A stretch of DNA of 64,000 nt from Gautieria morchelliformis (GCA_015179125.1 WHVA01000071.1:242357-306356), one strand, 5' to 3'. Positions 44,042-56,912 are shown, numbered from the stretch's first letter. Translations and numbers: made by a program. Notes: generated from the letters alone by a model not told the origin.

Positions 44042-46965
44042 TGGTTGACATGACAGGCTTCGATCATGCAGACTATTTCCGCACCAGTCATTTCTAATGC
44101 ATGTCCATGGCAACGATTTCCAACACACAAACCGATGAACTGGTTGAACCTGGTTGACTTGCTGCATGATTCTTACCGTGCTCACGTGACACATCCAAAA
44201 CTGTGCCACGCTAAAGTGACTCCACCACCTGCAAGCTCAACAGACGGCACAGAGGATGACGTGTCCTTGGTGCTCGAAATGGTCGGATCTCGATTTTGAT
44301 TACCGAGAGCGCTAGTGGATATCTAGCCGACTCGTAACAATCAACTGATCACTGGTGTTTCCTATCCAGCTGAATACGGTATATAATGCATACACATCAC
44401 GGTTGACAAACTACCGGTCTTATTCGTAAGTCGTGATCGGCTGTGTATTCGTCCACGTATTCGTACAGATGCAATCCATGTTTTAAAAGGCATCTGCACA
44501 CCCAGGATCTGAAGTCACGGTATCATGGAGTCGCAAACCACCCTCTCCGGGCATTTTATTCTGCTATGCCTGCCGGCATGGGGTAGGTGTGCCAAGGTTC
44601 TCCAGCACAGAACTTATCGGTCTTATTACTCTTGCTCTAGGACACCTCAGACCACTCTGCGCACTTGCAGCCAAGCTTGTAAAAGAACAGCAGGATGTTG
44701 CCATCACTCTGTTGATAGCTGGCGAGGATGGTCAACGAACGGAACGAGAAATAAGTAGATTCTTCTCGGTGAGCGAGGCGGACTCCCAGGCTAAGGCAAA
44801 TATAAGGTAATTTGACTATATTATATTAACAATATACATGACGGGATAATTTGAACACCCGGCAGACTCGTCAATATCCATGAACAAGGACACGACCCTT
44901 TTGTATTGCAGCCTATCATCGCCCAGAAATTTCCAGGTTATTTTGACAAACTGGTAAACTGTAAACCTGTCCAGTGTGTGGAAACCAAAAGAAGGTTTGA
45001 CGCAATTCGGAAACCAACTGCCGTGGTTCTTGACGTAGGTACTTCCGTACTTCTAGACCGCCCTATTATTGCCCACTGTGAAGCCCTAGTTTTTCCTGCT
45101 TCCCGTTTTACAGCATATCCGTTCGGTCACAGGGAGAAACATTCCTGTATATGCTTGGGTTACTTCCTATACCGCACCAATGATCCATATATTGGGTCCC
45201 GAAGAATTGGGCGGGTTTGGGGACGTTCCAACAAAAGCCCGCGCGCAGGCTGAAGCGACTGGAAGAAAATTAGAGGATGTCATGGAAGAGGTAGGCCTTC
45301 TTCGTGTCTGTAATGTCACAACTATTCAGCGTTGGCTCTTAGCTATATAACCCGTCAAGCGGAAGCTTGGTGAATGTGCCTGGATTGCCTCCAGTGTACG
45401 ACTATGAATTTGTCTCTCAGGAGGTATGCATGTCCACAGAAGTCAACTAACCGAATTCTGTACCGATGGAGCTTATTTCCGCTAGCGCACACCGGGAGTT
45501 CCTATTACTGAAATATTTCGTTCCTCGTATATGTGCGTAGAACTCCAATGTCGCGTCTTTCACATGCTTGGATTTTGCCACCTGATCACCTCCCATTTGT
45601 CAAAGATTCGCGTCTGAATGTGACGGATTTGTCTCAATCTTCAATGCAAACTATGAATCAATAGGCCTCGATGCGACGCGCACGTGGCTTGCCCAGACAA
45701 ACCGCCCGGTATATGCTGTTGGACCGTTGATTCCTCCCGGGTTCGGAGAATTTGGACTGTCCGACGCAGCAAAGCGGCTGGACATTGCTTCGTCGACAAA
45801 CGGTGGAGAATTTCAAACCTTTCTTGACGACATGCTCAAGAGACACGGAGAGCGGTCTGTTATCTACGTGAATCACACTTGAACGTGAAATGCTACAGGC
45901 TGATAACCATCCTTGGTTTTAGGTCTCCTTCGGAAGCTTTTGGTGGCCTAAAAAGAATGAGCACGTATGGGTGCTGGTAGATGCGCTTCTGGAGCTTGGC
46001 TTCCCTTTCGTAAGGGCCGCTACTCTTTTATTCTTGAGACATGCGCTGACCATGATTCAGATATTGTCTCATGCTTCACCCCTGGCGGTCATACCGACGG
46101 GATATGTTGAAAAGATCAAACAATCGGGAATAGGACTTCTCTCGAAATGGTCCCCACAACAGACTGTCTTGAATCATCCCGTTAGTGCCAAGTACAATGA
46201 TGGATTCAAGCCTGATATTATATATCTCAGGCTACTGGGTGGGTCCTAACGCACTGCGGGACGAACAGTGTGACGGAAGCGTTGGCGCAGGGAATACCAA
46301 TGTACGTTCATGTCCACTGTTGTGCGTACACTATGTTTATTTGCACCACCAGGATTGCGTGGCCACTCAACGCTGATCAGCCACCCAATGCCATACATCT
46401 CGCCCTCAGTCTTGACGTTGCATTTGAAATGCTTGAAGTTCGTACGGGACATGGACTGAAGCCACTCTCTCGGGGAGTGCACCCAACAGGTACTATCGAA
46501 GCCGTGACAGCTGAGGCACGCGACATTCTCCAAAGGGCTCGCGGACCTGAGGGCGAGAGGAAGAGACGTAATGCAGAGTCGATTCGATACAAGTGGAAGC
46601 AAGACTGGGAGAAAGGGGGGGATGCTCTGAACAACCTGAGGAAATTTTTGACTGACCATTGTTCGCAAGATTGAGGATATCCCGAACCAGTAGAGACGCA
46701 CTGTAATGCATCTGTCAAAGTCATGATTTCAAATACTGATATCTGCATGGAATGCTCGAACGTGTGTAGGAGTTCTAGGTTTTTTCATGTTTGTTCTCGT
46801 TCGCGCTACTATTTTCCGGAAACAGGGCTGTATATAGGTTTGAACAGTTTTGCGCGAACTTACTGTTTGGAAGACCACTGCGTCGACGTGGCCGAAAGAT
46901 CAAAATTGGTTGTGCTAAATCGGAGGCTCTCCGGGCTCCGGAGTCGAGCTGATGTCGAGGACTGG
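44042..46965 (+). repeat. Segmental duplication copy 2 (carries UGT-B)
   Basis: Partner of 33535-36765. Coding exons align base for base except for scattered substitutions and a few small indels, for example six bases (TGCAAT) present near 34503 in copy 1 and absent near 44726. Confidence 0.85.
44525..46674 (+). CDS. UDP-glycosyltransferase, copy B
   Basis: Same GT1-type gene as copy A and apparently intact. Start MESQTTLSGHFILLCLPAWG at 44525; N-terminal Rossmann domain with HLRPLCALAAKLVKEQQDVA, IHEQGHDPFVLQPIIAQKFP and GPEELGGFGDVPTKARAQAE. The C-terminal domain has RPVYAVGPLIPPGFGEFGLS (near 45705), GEFQTFLDDMLKRHGERSV, SFGSFWWPKKNEHVWVLVDA, LLSKWSPQQTVLNHP, then (after an intron) ATGWVLTHCGTNSVTEA, another intron, and IAWPLNADQPPNAIHLALSL. 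Together these give the PSPG-like box W-PQ..L-H..G-HCG-NS-E-G-P-WP-Q. The end SLRKFLTD-type helix is followed by the stop at 46674. About eight introns. Expected cytosolic or membrane-associated; likely role conjugation of xenobiotics or sterol-like acceptors, which is inference from the family. Confidence 0.8.
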
Positions 46966-47681
46966 CGCGAGCGCTCGCGATATATAAGTAGAAGCATGGA
47001 TTCAAGTTTTCGAAAACCCCTTCCTATTTCAATTTCATCTGGTAACCAGCCTGAGGGTGCCCTCTTCTGTGAAACCTCAATTCCGACATTTTGGGTTATG
47101 TAAGTCAAACTGGTACGTCTTGAAACTCACGCCCCTTAACGACCAAATTATAAATGAGTCGAAGGTCCACCGCTCCATTATTGTCTGTGCAATAGGGGAG
47201 TGCAAGGCGCTTTTAAGAACAGCTATCTCCGCGTCAGCTTCTGGCCCTCGCCCCTCGCTCTGTGAGTCCAATCGCCCGAATGGAGAAGCAGTATGTCATA
47301 GTTTATGAAGAACGTTGACCGCGGCACAGACACACGAAGTCTGGGCCGCCCCTTGCTTGAAGATGACACATCAGTTACTCGATCTATCTCGAAGTTTTAT
47401 CCTCTACAGGCTAAGGCCAAGGGTTACAAATCGCCAACTGCGGTGCGTGCTCGCTTACGTACGGATGTCACCAGACGAAGTACCGCTTTAACAGTAAATA
47501 TGCCACTTATGTTTTCGAAGAGATGCGGGGGTCCAAAAATGTGTGATTCGGTCCGCAAGCAACTCAGGGGGCACCACTGGGTATAGGGGTGTTGTCCATT
47601 CCCAAGTCGAGCCACTACTTGAAGCCATGATATCCAGCCTAGCTTCGAGCTTCAGACTGCACCCTTTCCCTCTGCTCTCAA
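46966..47681. other. Intergenic stretch upstream of the MFS gene
   Basis: A 93-codon plus-strand frame (47305-47586) has no recognised relative. No TATA box or repeat stands out. The last about 100 bases before 47682 are pyrimidine-rich, typical of a basidiomycete 5' leader. Confidence 0.4.
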
Positions 47682-49812
47682 ATGTCTGAGACAACCCCCT
47701 TGCTTGTGGACTCTGCCCAGGAGCAATCACGTTCTCAGGATGTTTACGATCGGTTCACGACAACTCAGAAACGAGTTATAACGACGGTTATTTCTGTAGC
47801 TGGTATCATAGGGCGTGAGTGTTTGGGAATAATATGTATATCCGTCGAACACACTGACATGCATTGTAGCGTTTGCCTCTGGATGCTTTGTGCCATGTGT
47901 CCCCGAGATCGCCAAAGATCTGAACACAACCGGCACTATTATCAAGTGAGTACGCTTAAGCACTGCGGTCTTGATCTGATTGAACCTGACATTGAACGCT
48001 GTCTATCATCAATACCAGTTACACCGTTGGGGTTTATATTTTTACATGTGCACTAGGCAGTTTATTGTGGGCCCCTTATGCTGGATTTTGTTTGTCTAGT
48101 TTCTTGACCTGCACCCGAACATCATCTCATCCACTGCTTTCTCCCGGCGCAGATGGTCGCCAGCCTGTTTACTTGGCCTCCCTCCCGCTTGTTTGTGTTG
48201 GATCATTATGTGCGGCGGCATCAGGAAGCGTTGCACAACTCGTCATTGGCCGTATCATCCAAGGCCTTGGTGCCTCGTGGTATGTCACGAGTTCTGACAA
48301 GACCTACCATCACTAGTTCTTATTACTGGGACCCCAGTGTATTGTCTGTTGGTGCCGCAACAATCTCTGATGTTTATAGGTTGGAAGAACGCGGAACAGC
48401 TATGGGCGTGTTCTTTGGCGTAAGTAAATTTTTTCCGATGGGCATGAATAGGATTTTGAGGGCGTAATCCAGACCATTCTGTTTGGCCCAACGCTGGCAC
48501 CTTTAATGGGTGGAGTGATGGCGACCTACGCTTCGTGGCGTGCAATGCAACTATTCATATTCTCCATGGGCTTGACAGCTTTAATATCTGTCGCCGTCTT
48601 TCTCCCAGAAACGAGTCACCCAGGCACTCGAGGCATAGACAATCTTATTTTGCAAGAAAGATTCGGCCAACCTTTGAAAAGGCCCAAGTGGAGGATGGTA
48701 TGGCTGAACCCGTTCAAGCCCTTGAGAATATTGCAGGGACCTGTCATCCTCTTTGTCGTGAGTATGTATGTATTGTAGTCAGGGTGATGCTTACATTATC
48801 CGTTCATTCTAGGCACTTGCTTCAGGCTTTAGTTTGATGGCCTTTTACGGTAAATGCTCCATGACACTCCAGCTCTCCTGAACGTCTCATAGCTCATGCT
48901 TCCACTATGTAGTTCTTATGATACCTCTCTCGTATACTCTTGTGAATGTTTATTGCTTGGCATGACATGTGACCACTCACTTCGATGTAATCATGGCAGG
49001 GTCCCCGTTACGGAATTACGAACCCTGCGATCATCGGCGCTTGTTTTTTCCCCTCGGGTATCGGAAGCATGAGTGTGTTTCATCTCCTGAGTTGTTTCCT
49101 GCAAATTATTTTAACACTTTCACCAGTTGGGGCTTACACTGCGGGTCGCCTTGCTGACCGTGCCGTTATCGAAGGACGCTTACGTCGGGAGGGCAAGTGG
49201 GTCCCCGAAGACCGTCTCCGCGCAACCTTATCTGGCGCATTGATTCTTCTGCCATTGTCTGTGTTGATATTTGGGTTGACGACCCAGTTTGTCCCGGGGA
49301 AGTTTGGCCTGATGATAAATCTTGTATGTGTGTTCATAAACGGCGTTGGGGTATGTACACGCCTTCCTGAAGCCTCGTTGGCTTTTTCCCTAATTTAAGT
49401 TGACACATTGTTAGATTGACATTGTCCTCTCTCCCTCTGCGACTTATTTGGTTGACGTCCTCCGCGCGCAGAGTGCTGAGGCGATGGGAGTTTACAGGTA
49501 AGCGATGCCAGCGGCCGTGCTCCTGACAATTCACCTTCCCCATGTTCCAGTGCATTTAGAAATGTTTTCAGCGCAATTGCTTGCGCAGGTGTGTTACCTA
49601 TGATCAACGGGGTTGGTCTTGTGCCTACCAACGCACTCACCGCGTTACTAGCGTGGTTTGCGTTTGGGTACGTGGCATAATGCGGAGAAGAGAGCTTGCG
49701 GAGCTGATTGTTTTTCACCCACCTTATCAGCCTGCTATGGATAACAATCAGGTATGGCGAAGAGTTGCGAGCATGGTTGGACGTCGGCTACACAAGCCCC
49801 CGATGTGTGTGA
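47682..49812 (+). CDS. MFS transporter (DHA1-type drug:H+ antiporter)
   Basis: About a dozen exons encode a twelve-helix major facilitator. Start MSETTPLLVDSAQEQSRSQD at 47682 with a soluble N-terminus, then KRVITTVISVAGIIG (TM1), FASGCFVPCVPEIAKDLNTT, YTVGVYIFTCALGSLLWAPY (TM2) and GRQPVYLASLPLVCVGSLCA, carrying the GRxxxY loop-2/3 motif A. Next comes SVAQLVIGRIIQGLGAS, then SVGAATISDVYRLEERGTAM (motif in TM5 region), LFGPTLAPLMGG and AVFLPETSHPGTRG, the usual LPET motif before the central loop. The second half has GPRYGITNPAIIGACFFPSG, GAYTAGRLADRAVIEGRLRR, ALILLPLSVLIFGLTTQFVP, SPSATYLVDVLRAQSAEAMG and GVLPMINGVGLVPTNALTAL. The last exon gives LLWITIRYGEELRAWL and stops at 49812. All junctions seen are GT..AG and in frame. 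Likely plasma-membrane efflux of small molecules; substrate unknown. Confidence 0.8.
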
Positions 49813-50640
49813 TTTTTCTACCGACCACAACAATGCAATCGGACGGAATATGAGGAAATAGTGGTAGACAAGGGGAAAATGGGTGACATAAATGACGGAA
49901 TGATACCGAGCTACTGTACGTTGAATCTTGATATAGAAAGCAAGGGAGACCCCTAGATGATCTTTGACTCGGTTCGATATACTGACCGAAAGAAAAAGCG
50001 CGTCGAAGCTGGTTGATTGAATCGCATGACTCCACCAATTTGTCACCGAAGCAGCTGAAACTCTAGCGATTAGCGTGCGTGCAGTGGCACGCCGGCGGAG
50101 TTCCGATGTCACCTCTATCTTCCATCCACTCACCACACCCGTTGATCTCACGGACAGAAGCAATAGCCCCTCGTTCTTTCATAGCACAATCTTTACATAA
50201 TTCACCCTCCCACCCAATACAAACACGCCGCCCCCCATAACAACCCCTATCACATTGTAACATAACATGTAATACCACCTAGAATAATCGAGCCAACAGC
50301 ACCGATGCTGATAGAGAGCCGCACCAGATCAGCTCATGATTCATCCAAAGCCCACTCCAACCAAGTGTGGCGGCAACAAATGCTCAAAATGGACCTTGGT
50401 GAAGCAAAACCACACAGAGAGTGTTATTAATCACAGAAGGACATTTCTCAGTCAGGACATTTATTATTTCATTTTCTCTTTATCATGGACCATCTTTCAC
50501 TTATCTCATCTCCCCCAACAGAAGTTGAGTCAAGCCGAGGCACATATATGCATACCACCAAGCAGGGAATATCATCACTGGGTTAATGAGTCGCATCAAC
50601 ACCACCTAACAAGTCAAGTCATCAATCTATGAAAATTCCT
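49813..50640. other. Spacer without a recognised gene
   Basis: Includes the probable 3' end of the MFS transcript. No coding frame with recognisable content and no repeat ends were found. Confidence 0.4.
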
Positions 50641-52730
50641 CATCATACCACTCATGCTCTATGCACTCTCGTACAGTGAAATTGAGAAAGCAAACATGGA
50701 TTGCAATGCCAGCATTCTTAGTGCGACCAAGAACTGGGCTGTGCTCAAGGTGGCGCAAGCATCAAGTATGATAAAGGAAGTGGGAAGCAACAGGGTGTGT
50801 GCAAAAATCGAGAGCTCGAAGCCTTAATGGCTATTGAGCGCAAGATGAGTGAGAAGGATGCGAATACAGAAGGTAGGAAGAGCTACCTATCCAGCATGAG
50901 ATGAGTTAGAAGGATGCAAAGAAAAGGGAGCATAAGAAGGGATGTATATATACTGTCAGAGACAATAGAACACTTGCACAGTGGACAATGTGAGCTAGGA
51001 CCCATGCGACTCGTTGTCATAGACCCTGAACAAGGTGTCCCTTGTTGATTACATCTATGCACTCTCATACAGTGAACTTGGGCAAGCAAACATGGATTGC
51101 GATGCCAGCACTTAGCGTGACCGAAAACTGGGCCATGCTCAAGCCAACTGAGGAGCAAAGTGAAGAGCCAGAGATTCAGGAGACTGAGCATTGGGAATGG
51201 CCCAATGGAGGTGCACTGAGAGGGACAGGAGGTCAGTGCTGGGCATTTTAGAGAAGTTGATGTTTTGTTCCATATTGGTTAAGGAAAAAATGTGCAAAGA
51301 GTGTGACGATTGCCCATCTGAAGGCTGCCACCAATGCAAACTGAGTAGCGTTGGTGGAGAAAGACATCGGCAATGCCATAATCAAGGCATGGCCATTGTG
51401 GGTCGAAAGAGTCAAATGCCACGCAATGAGAGACACTTGTGCTGACAGCCACGAAATGAAGCATGAAATAGCGGCCTTGAGGGAAGACATCAGGGCCCTC
51501 AATAGTGTGCTTGACGCCGAGCGCACCAAAATGCGGGACCTGGGAAGACAACTCCAGGCCCTGCAATGCAAAATCACAACGACAAAGTGAGCGCAAACAG
51601 AGTCGGCCCCGCAGCCCATAGTGGGGTCATTGGCCCACACGATGGCCCCCTTGCCATGCCCTTGCCATTGCCTGCAGCACCAGGGCTGGTGACCTGGATC
51701 GCTGCCCCAGACACCACCACCTCCCAGCCAGTGCCAGGCCTCATAGCCCTGATGGCCAGCCTGTCCAGCCCATCATTCATGGGCCCAAGCGAGCCACTGG
51801 CATTGGTTGATGATGTGCCAGACAGCTTTTATTCAGATGACTGGGATCTAAAAAACTACAATCCGGGTCATGCCCGCCATGTCTCCAAGCAGAGGTGTGC
51901 CCGAGGTCACGATATACTTGTGACCTATGATACCATCGGTTACGTATGCGTATGCAAATGCAAATGAAAAAAAAAAAAAAAAAAAACACTTCACGGATGT
52001 TCTTGCAAAAAAAAGAATTGGCTGAGAAGCATGAGGCCGAAGAGCGTGAATGTGAATGCCAGGAGAAGGAACAACAGGAAAAAGAGTGCAAGGAGAAAGG
52101 GTGCAGGGACGAGGAATGCAGAGAGAAGGAGGAGTGGGATGGCGATATGGAGTGGAAATGCAAAGCAGTGGAAAAGAGGGCTGCTGATGAAAAGGCGGTT
52201 GCAGAGACGGCAGGGGAACAACAGGTGAGTCAGAAGTGTTCTAGGTCCTTCAGGATTCTGAAAATGGTTTTTAGAAAAACATGGAATATGAATCTGAGAC
52301 AGGGTCAGAATATTCCCCAGAGACCATGCGTATTCCCAAGGGCAAGGGGAAAAAGAAAGCCATGGTCTCCATGCAGAACCTCATGGAGGAACAGAAACAT
52401 TGGGCGGATGAGTTCCAACAGGTGTGGGTGAACAAGGCTTGCCACATGTTGGAAATGTGGGAGTTAGGGCCGGTGAATCCCATGACTGGAAAGTGGAAGA
52501 CGTGGGAGGGCAATGAGGACGATGACCCAGCCCCATGTGACCCGTGTGAGGCTAGAGGCCTTACATGTGTCTGGTCTGGAAATCTGCGAGAGATGTCCTG
52601 TGAATGATGCTAGGACAAGAGGAAATGATGCAAGGTGGTTGCCGGCCAGCATGGCGATAGCCTGTGCTATGTCTGGGGCTTGGGTGGGCAGAACTGGGTT
52701 GGTGGGATTTGGAGGTGGAGGATGTCATGA
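50641..52730 (+). mobile_element. Decayed coiled-coil/cysteine-cluster element (probable gag-like relic)
   Basis: The region reads as a highly charged former protein: a helical stretch (HEMKHEIAALREDIRALNSV, near 51460), a Glu/Lys-rich coiled coil (near 52030-52200) and a Cys cluster (PCDPCEARGLTCVWSGNL, near 52540) followed by further Cys. This combination is common in gag-like repeat proteins of Agaricomycetes. A run of A residues (51967-51986) and an internal direct repeat (50655-50760 and 51052-51130) are present. No LTR or polymerase is recognised. Broken in several places. Confidence 0.4.
50655..50760 (+). repeat. Direct repeat copy 1 (partner 51052-51130)
   Basis: Shares CTATGCACTCTCRTACAGTG, GCAAACATGGATTGC and ATGCCAGCA with 51052-51130, about 400 bases downstream. 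The intervening part also contains shorter duplicated motifs, so this end of the element grew by internal duplication. Confidence 0.75.
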
Positions 52731-54503
52731 TTTGTTTATTCTATGAACCAGCCATCGACATCCAGCAAATGAACATCCCTGCTGTCAGACCTTCAAACTC
52801 CGTTCCGTCACCCTGCGGATGGTATGCTGTGGTGGTAGCCAGCTTTATTCAGAGCAGGCTGTAGAGCCCTCGTGTCAGTTCCGCAATGAACTGTGGACCT
52901 CGGTCAGAAACAACTTGCGTCAGGAGCCCATGCAACTTCCAGACATGCACAAGGAACAGGCAGGCCACTCCGAGGGCTGTGATTGTCGTGTGCGTCGGAA
53001 TGAAGTGGGACATCTTGCTTACTGAGTCCACGATGTTCGTGATTGCGTCGTAGCCATGAGACTCTGGGAGTTCAACAATTAAGTCGACACTGATGGTGTC
53101 CCAGGGGGATTCTGGAATTGGGAGTGGAACAAGCTCTCCGATGGGCGGATGCTGCTGTGCTTTGGTCCAGAGACAAAGGCCGCACGTCTTCACGTACTGT
53201 CCAATGTAGCAGGACATCTGAGGCCACCAGTAGTTCTGAGCCACTAACTCCAGTGTCTTCCATCTGCCAGCATGCCCTGCGACCCGGGTGTCATGGTGTT
53301 GGGACATGATGCAGCGGCGGAGGTCCGCCCCATCCGGAACATAGACCTTGCCCTGAAGTGGAGCAACCCATCATGTTCTGACCACTCCGCTGCCCGTACC
53401 AACTGTAAATGCCCCTTCCGCAGCTCCTCCACTGCCTTCACCACCGATTCCTCCTTCTCTCCATTCCGGTACTGCCTCCGGATGTCCCGGAGCATTTCCG
53501 CTTCTGCCCCAACTGCGGTCATTCCTTCAAAGGCACAGATTTCAAAGAGGCTTGGGAGGAGCAATGTCATGTCAGCATTGTCTCCGCTTCCACTTCCATG
53601 ATCTGCATGGTTGGATAGGGCATCGGGCTTGCCCATGGTGCGGCTGGGGTGGTGATGGAGCATGAAAGTGAACCAAGACAGGTATAGGGACCACCGTGCT
53701 TGTTGTTGGTTTAATTTCTTGGACGTGCGAAAGTACTCTAGGTTCTTGTGGTCCGTCCAGATCTCAAATGGACACAGAGCACCTTCAAGGAAGTGTCGCC
53801 ACTCCTCCAGCACTCTGATGATTGCCAGCATTTCCTTGTCATGGATCTCATAATTCTGCTCCACCGGACTAAGGCTCTTGGAGAAGAAGGCAATCAGATG
53901 CCAACTGCCCCCATCGTCCAATGACTGCTGTGACAAGACCGCTCCAGTGGCTGCATCGCAAGAATCTGCCTCGACTCGATAAGGGCAAGAGTCATCCCGA
54001 AAGATCAGGACCAGGGCAGAAGATCAGCTCCTTGAGTTTTCCAAAGGAGGCCTTCTACAGCTCCCCCCACTGCCATCCAACATCCTTCTTGGTGATGTTG
54101 AAGAGGGCATGGGCATGGCAGGAGAAGTCCTTGATGAACCGCCGGTAGAAATTGACAAACCCAATGAAGGACTGGACTTCCTTCTTGTTCCGTGGCGCAG
54201 GCCATTCCGACACACGGGAAACTTTGACTGGGTCCATTTCCACCGTTCCTTCCGACATGATCACCCCAAGACACTCTATCTGTGCCCGCTTGAAGTCGCA
54301 CTTCTCTGGCTTGAGACACAGGTTGCACTCCTGGAGCCGTTCCAGCACTCTCCGCATGACCTCCCAATGTTCCGGCATTGTTTTCGTGAAGATGAGGATG
54401 TCATCAAGGTAGACGCAGACAACCCCTTTCGCTATCATGTCATGGAAGATGTCAGTCATCATCGTCTGGAATGTGGCAGGACTGTTGGTGAGGCCAAAGA
54501 ACA

Positions 54504-55929
54504 CAGGGCTGTCCGCAAGTCAACCTGCAGGTTACCTGGACTTGGACTCGCAGGTTTGCCAGCTTCCAGAAGCGGAACCTGGACTTGACCTGAGTTTTCC
54601 TGCAGGTTGACTTGGACCTGCAGGTTAAACCTGCGGGTGACTCGAGGTGACTTGCCAGATTATCCTGAGCTGACTCACCTCAGTCCTCTCACGGCCCTGT
54701 GTGAGCGCATGACATTGGCCATGCATGTGTCTCCTCCCACAGAGACACCCTCCTCCCACGGAGATGCCCCTCCTCCCGCGGAGACGCCCCTCCTCCCATG
54801 GAGATGCCCCTCCTCCTGTGGAGATGCCCCTACTCCCATGGAGATGCCCCTCCTCCCTCGGAGACACCCCTCCTCCATGGAAAGACACAGGCGACATTTT
54901 TTTATTTTAAAAAATCGACCCAAAGAATGCAGTTTATGGCAGGCATGTTGCAGACATCACATCAACAATATTGATTACAGAAAGATACATGCAAGACCAA
55001 TACAAAGAAAAGAGAATTACGCTTGAACAAAATTTAAGAGCAATGGATAGTCTTGTTTACAAGGAGATGGGCCGATGTTGATCTACATTAATATTGAGAA
55101 AGGGTACAGTCAGATCAGGGCAAATAGGGACTCACGAGGCCGTTGAAGTTGTTGTCAGTGCAACACACCGGCTTCTGGGCACAGCTACTGCCTCTGCACA
55201 TAGAATGGGTGGTTAGCAATTGATACAAAATCAGATCAAAGCAAGACAAGACCTCGCCACACACCCTTCTGTCCCCATCCCTATCCCCATTCTCATCCCC
55301 TGCCCACGTGCACCCTTGTGCGGTGGTGGCTGCCGTACCTGCGCACGCTGCACCCATGCACATCTCCATGCTCCCTTCAGTTCCCATCCCTGTCCCCCTT
55401 CTCATCCCCTGCCCACGCACGCCCTCGTGGGCAGGCGAGTGCGGTGGTGGCTGCCATGCCTGCGCACAAGGGCGTACACGCACCCTGCCCCACTCGCCAC
55501 CACCGCAGCATGCGCCTCCTCGCGCACACACATGCTATACGATGCAGACACGTGCACTGCCCCAGTGTGAGAGTGGAGCGGGGCGTGTGTCTGCTTGGGT
55601 GCGTGCGGTGGCTGCTGCTGCACGTGTGAGCGTGCATTGGTGGTGGAGGTGGTGGTGGTGGTGGTGGTGTGTGGGTGGGCAGTGGTGTCACGTGCCGTGG
55701 TGGTAGCTGGCACGTGGGGGTGGTGGCGGCGTTCAGAGTGGTCACGTGATGGTCCCCGGAATACTCCAGCAGGTTTGCGAGCCACCTGCGGCATTCCAAA
55801 AGCCAAACCTGGACTTGCCAGATTTTTAAGTGCTGGGTCACCTGGACTTGTGGGAGTTGGATCCACAGGTTAAAATCACAGGTTGAACTGCGAGTCACCT
55901 GTAGGAAGATGGACTCGTGGACAGCCCTG
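54504..55929. mobile_element. Non-autonomous hAT element (1426 bp) in Gypsy reverse transcriptase
   Basis: The ends are CAGGGCTGTCCGCAAGTC and, on the other strand, CAGGGCTGTCCACGAGTC, flanked by the perfect 8-bp duplication AAAGAACA (54496-54503 and 55930-55937). Subterminal zones carry many copies of ACCTGCAGGTT, CACCTGGACTTG and GACTCGCAGGT-like motifs, as expected for hAT. No transposase is encoded. The interior contains a tandem repeat (54735-54890), AT-rich sequence (54900-55100) and a GC-rich, GGT-rich stretch (55600-55720). The CAGGG start and the TSD are diagnostic of hAT. Confidence 0.92.
54735..54890 (+). repeat. Tandem repeat inside the hAT element
   Basis: About seven units of roughly 21 bases, CCTCCTCCCAYGGAGATGCC, with small length changes. 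On the minus strand they read as a GISxGGGASPxEEGHL-type repeat with no coding meaning. Confidence 0.85.
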
Positions 55930-56423
55930 AAAGAACATGACCTGTGGCTCAAAGAGTTGGTGTGGAATGCGGCCTTCCACTTGTCTCCCTCACGGATCCG
56001 AACATTGTTGAAACCCCAGCGGATATCCAGCTTAGTGAAGTACCTTGCCCCACGGAGTTGTGTGATCAGTTCGGAAATGAGTGGAATGGGGTACCGGTTG
56101 TTGATCGTGATCACATTCAAGGCCCGGTAATCCTGCACAAGTCTGAGCGAGCCATCCTTCTTCTTGATGAAGAACACCGGAGATGCCATGGGTGACTTGG
56201 AGGGGCAGATCCTCCCTTTATGGAGGTTCTCTGCAAGGAATTCATTGAGCTCTACCTGCTCCCTGGGTAACAGCGGGTAGACCTTGCAGTTGGTGGGCTT
56301 TGACCCAGGCTCCAACACGATGGCATGGTCCCACAGCTTCCGTGGAGGCAGGGCATCAAACGACTCCTTGGCAAAGATGTCCTTGAACTCCCGCAGGTAC
56401 TCCGGAATCTCCACCTCCACTGT

Positions 56424-56912
56424 TGTTAGCAACTAGGGGGCTATGGCAGGGAAGGTTCGGTAGAGTTCTTAGAAAGCTAGAATCAAATATACTCTCTCAG
56501 TGAATTTATTGTCACTGATGTATTAATACAATACCTAGAATCAAATATACTACATGATTTTCAGTCAACATGCTATGTAAATATGAAGAATACTACTCGC
56601 CTCTCTCAGTGAATTTATTGTCACTGAGAGAGGAGTGTAATCCTGTCTCAGAAGGCATATACTTGCACCCGGCCCTTTAGCGCCCAAGGGCTCGCGCGTC
56701 GAAGTCATTTCAAACTCCGCTGGGTGCAGCCGCCTGTGAAAGTAGAAATAACAGAATGAAATGGAGAGATAGAGAGTGACTGGAAAATTTCGAAAATAAG
56801 CAGAGAAATGGATGCATGGTACAAGAACAATATGAGAAAATATTGAAACACCACACAATAAATTGAATATATTATGCTTGATTTTGGTGCAGGAGCATAA
56901 ATGCACCCAACA
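56424..56912 (-). repeat. Copia LTR (3' with respect to the element)
   Basis: 489 bp, TG..CA ends, same sequence as 61183-61671. The solo LTR at 6437-6899 is a diverged relative. Confidence 0.95.

Noticed and set aside
49735-50163. 142-codon minus-strand frame after the MFS gene
   Set aside because: It partly overlaps the last MFS exon in antisense and has no recognisable domain or splice sites.
55377-55866. Open frames with long Pro or Val runs in 55377-55866
   Set aside because: They come from GGT/CCA-rich sequence in the hAT element and do not resemble a protein family.
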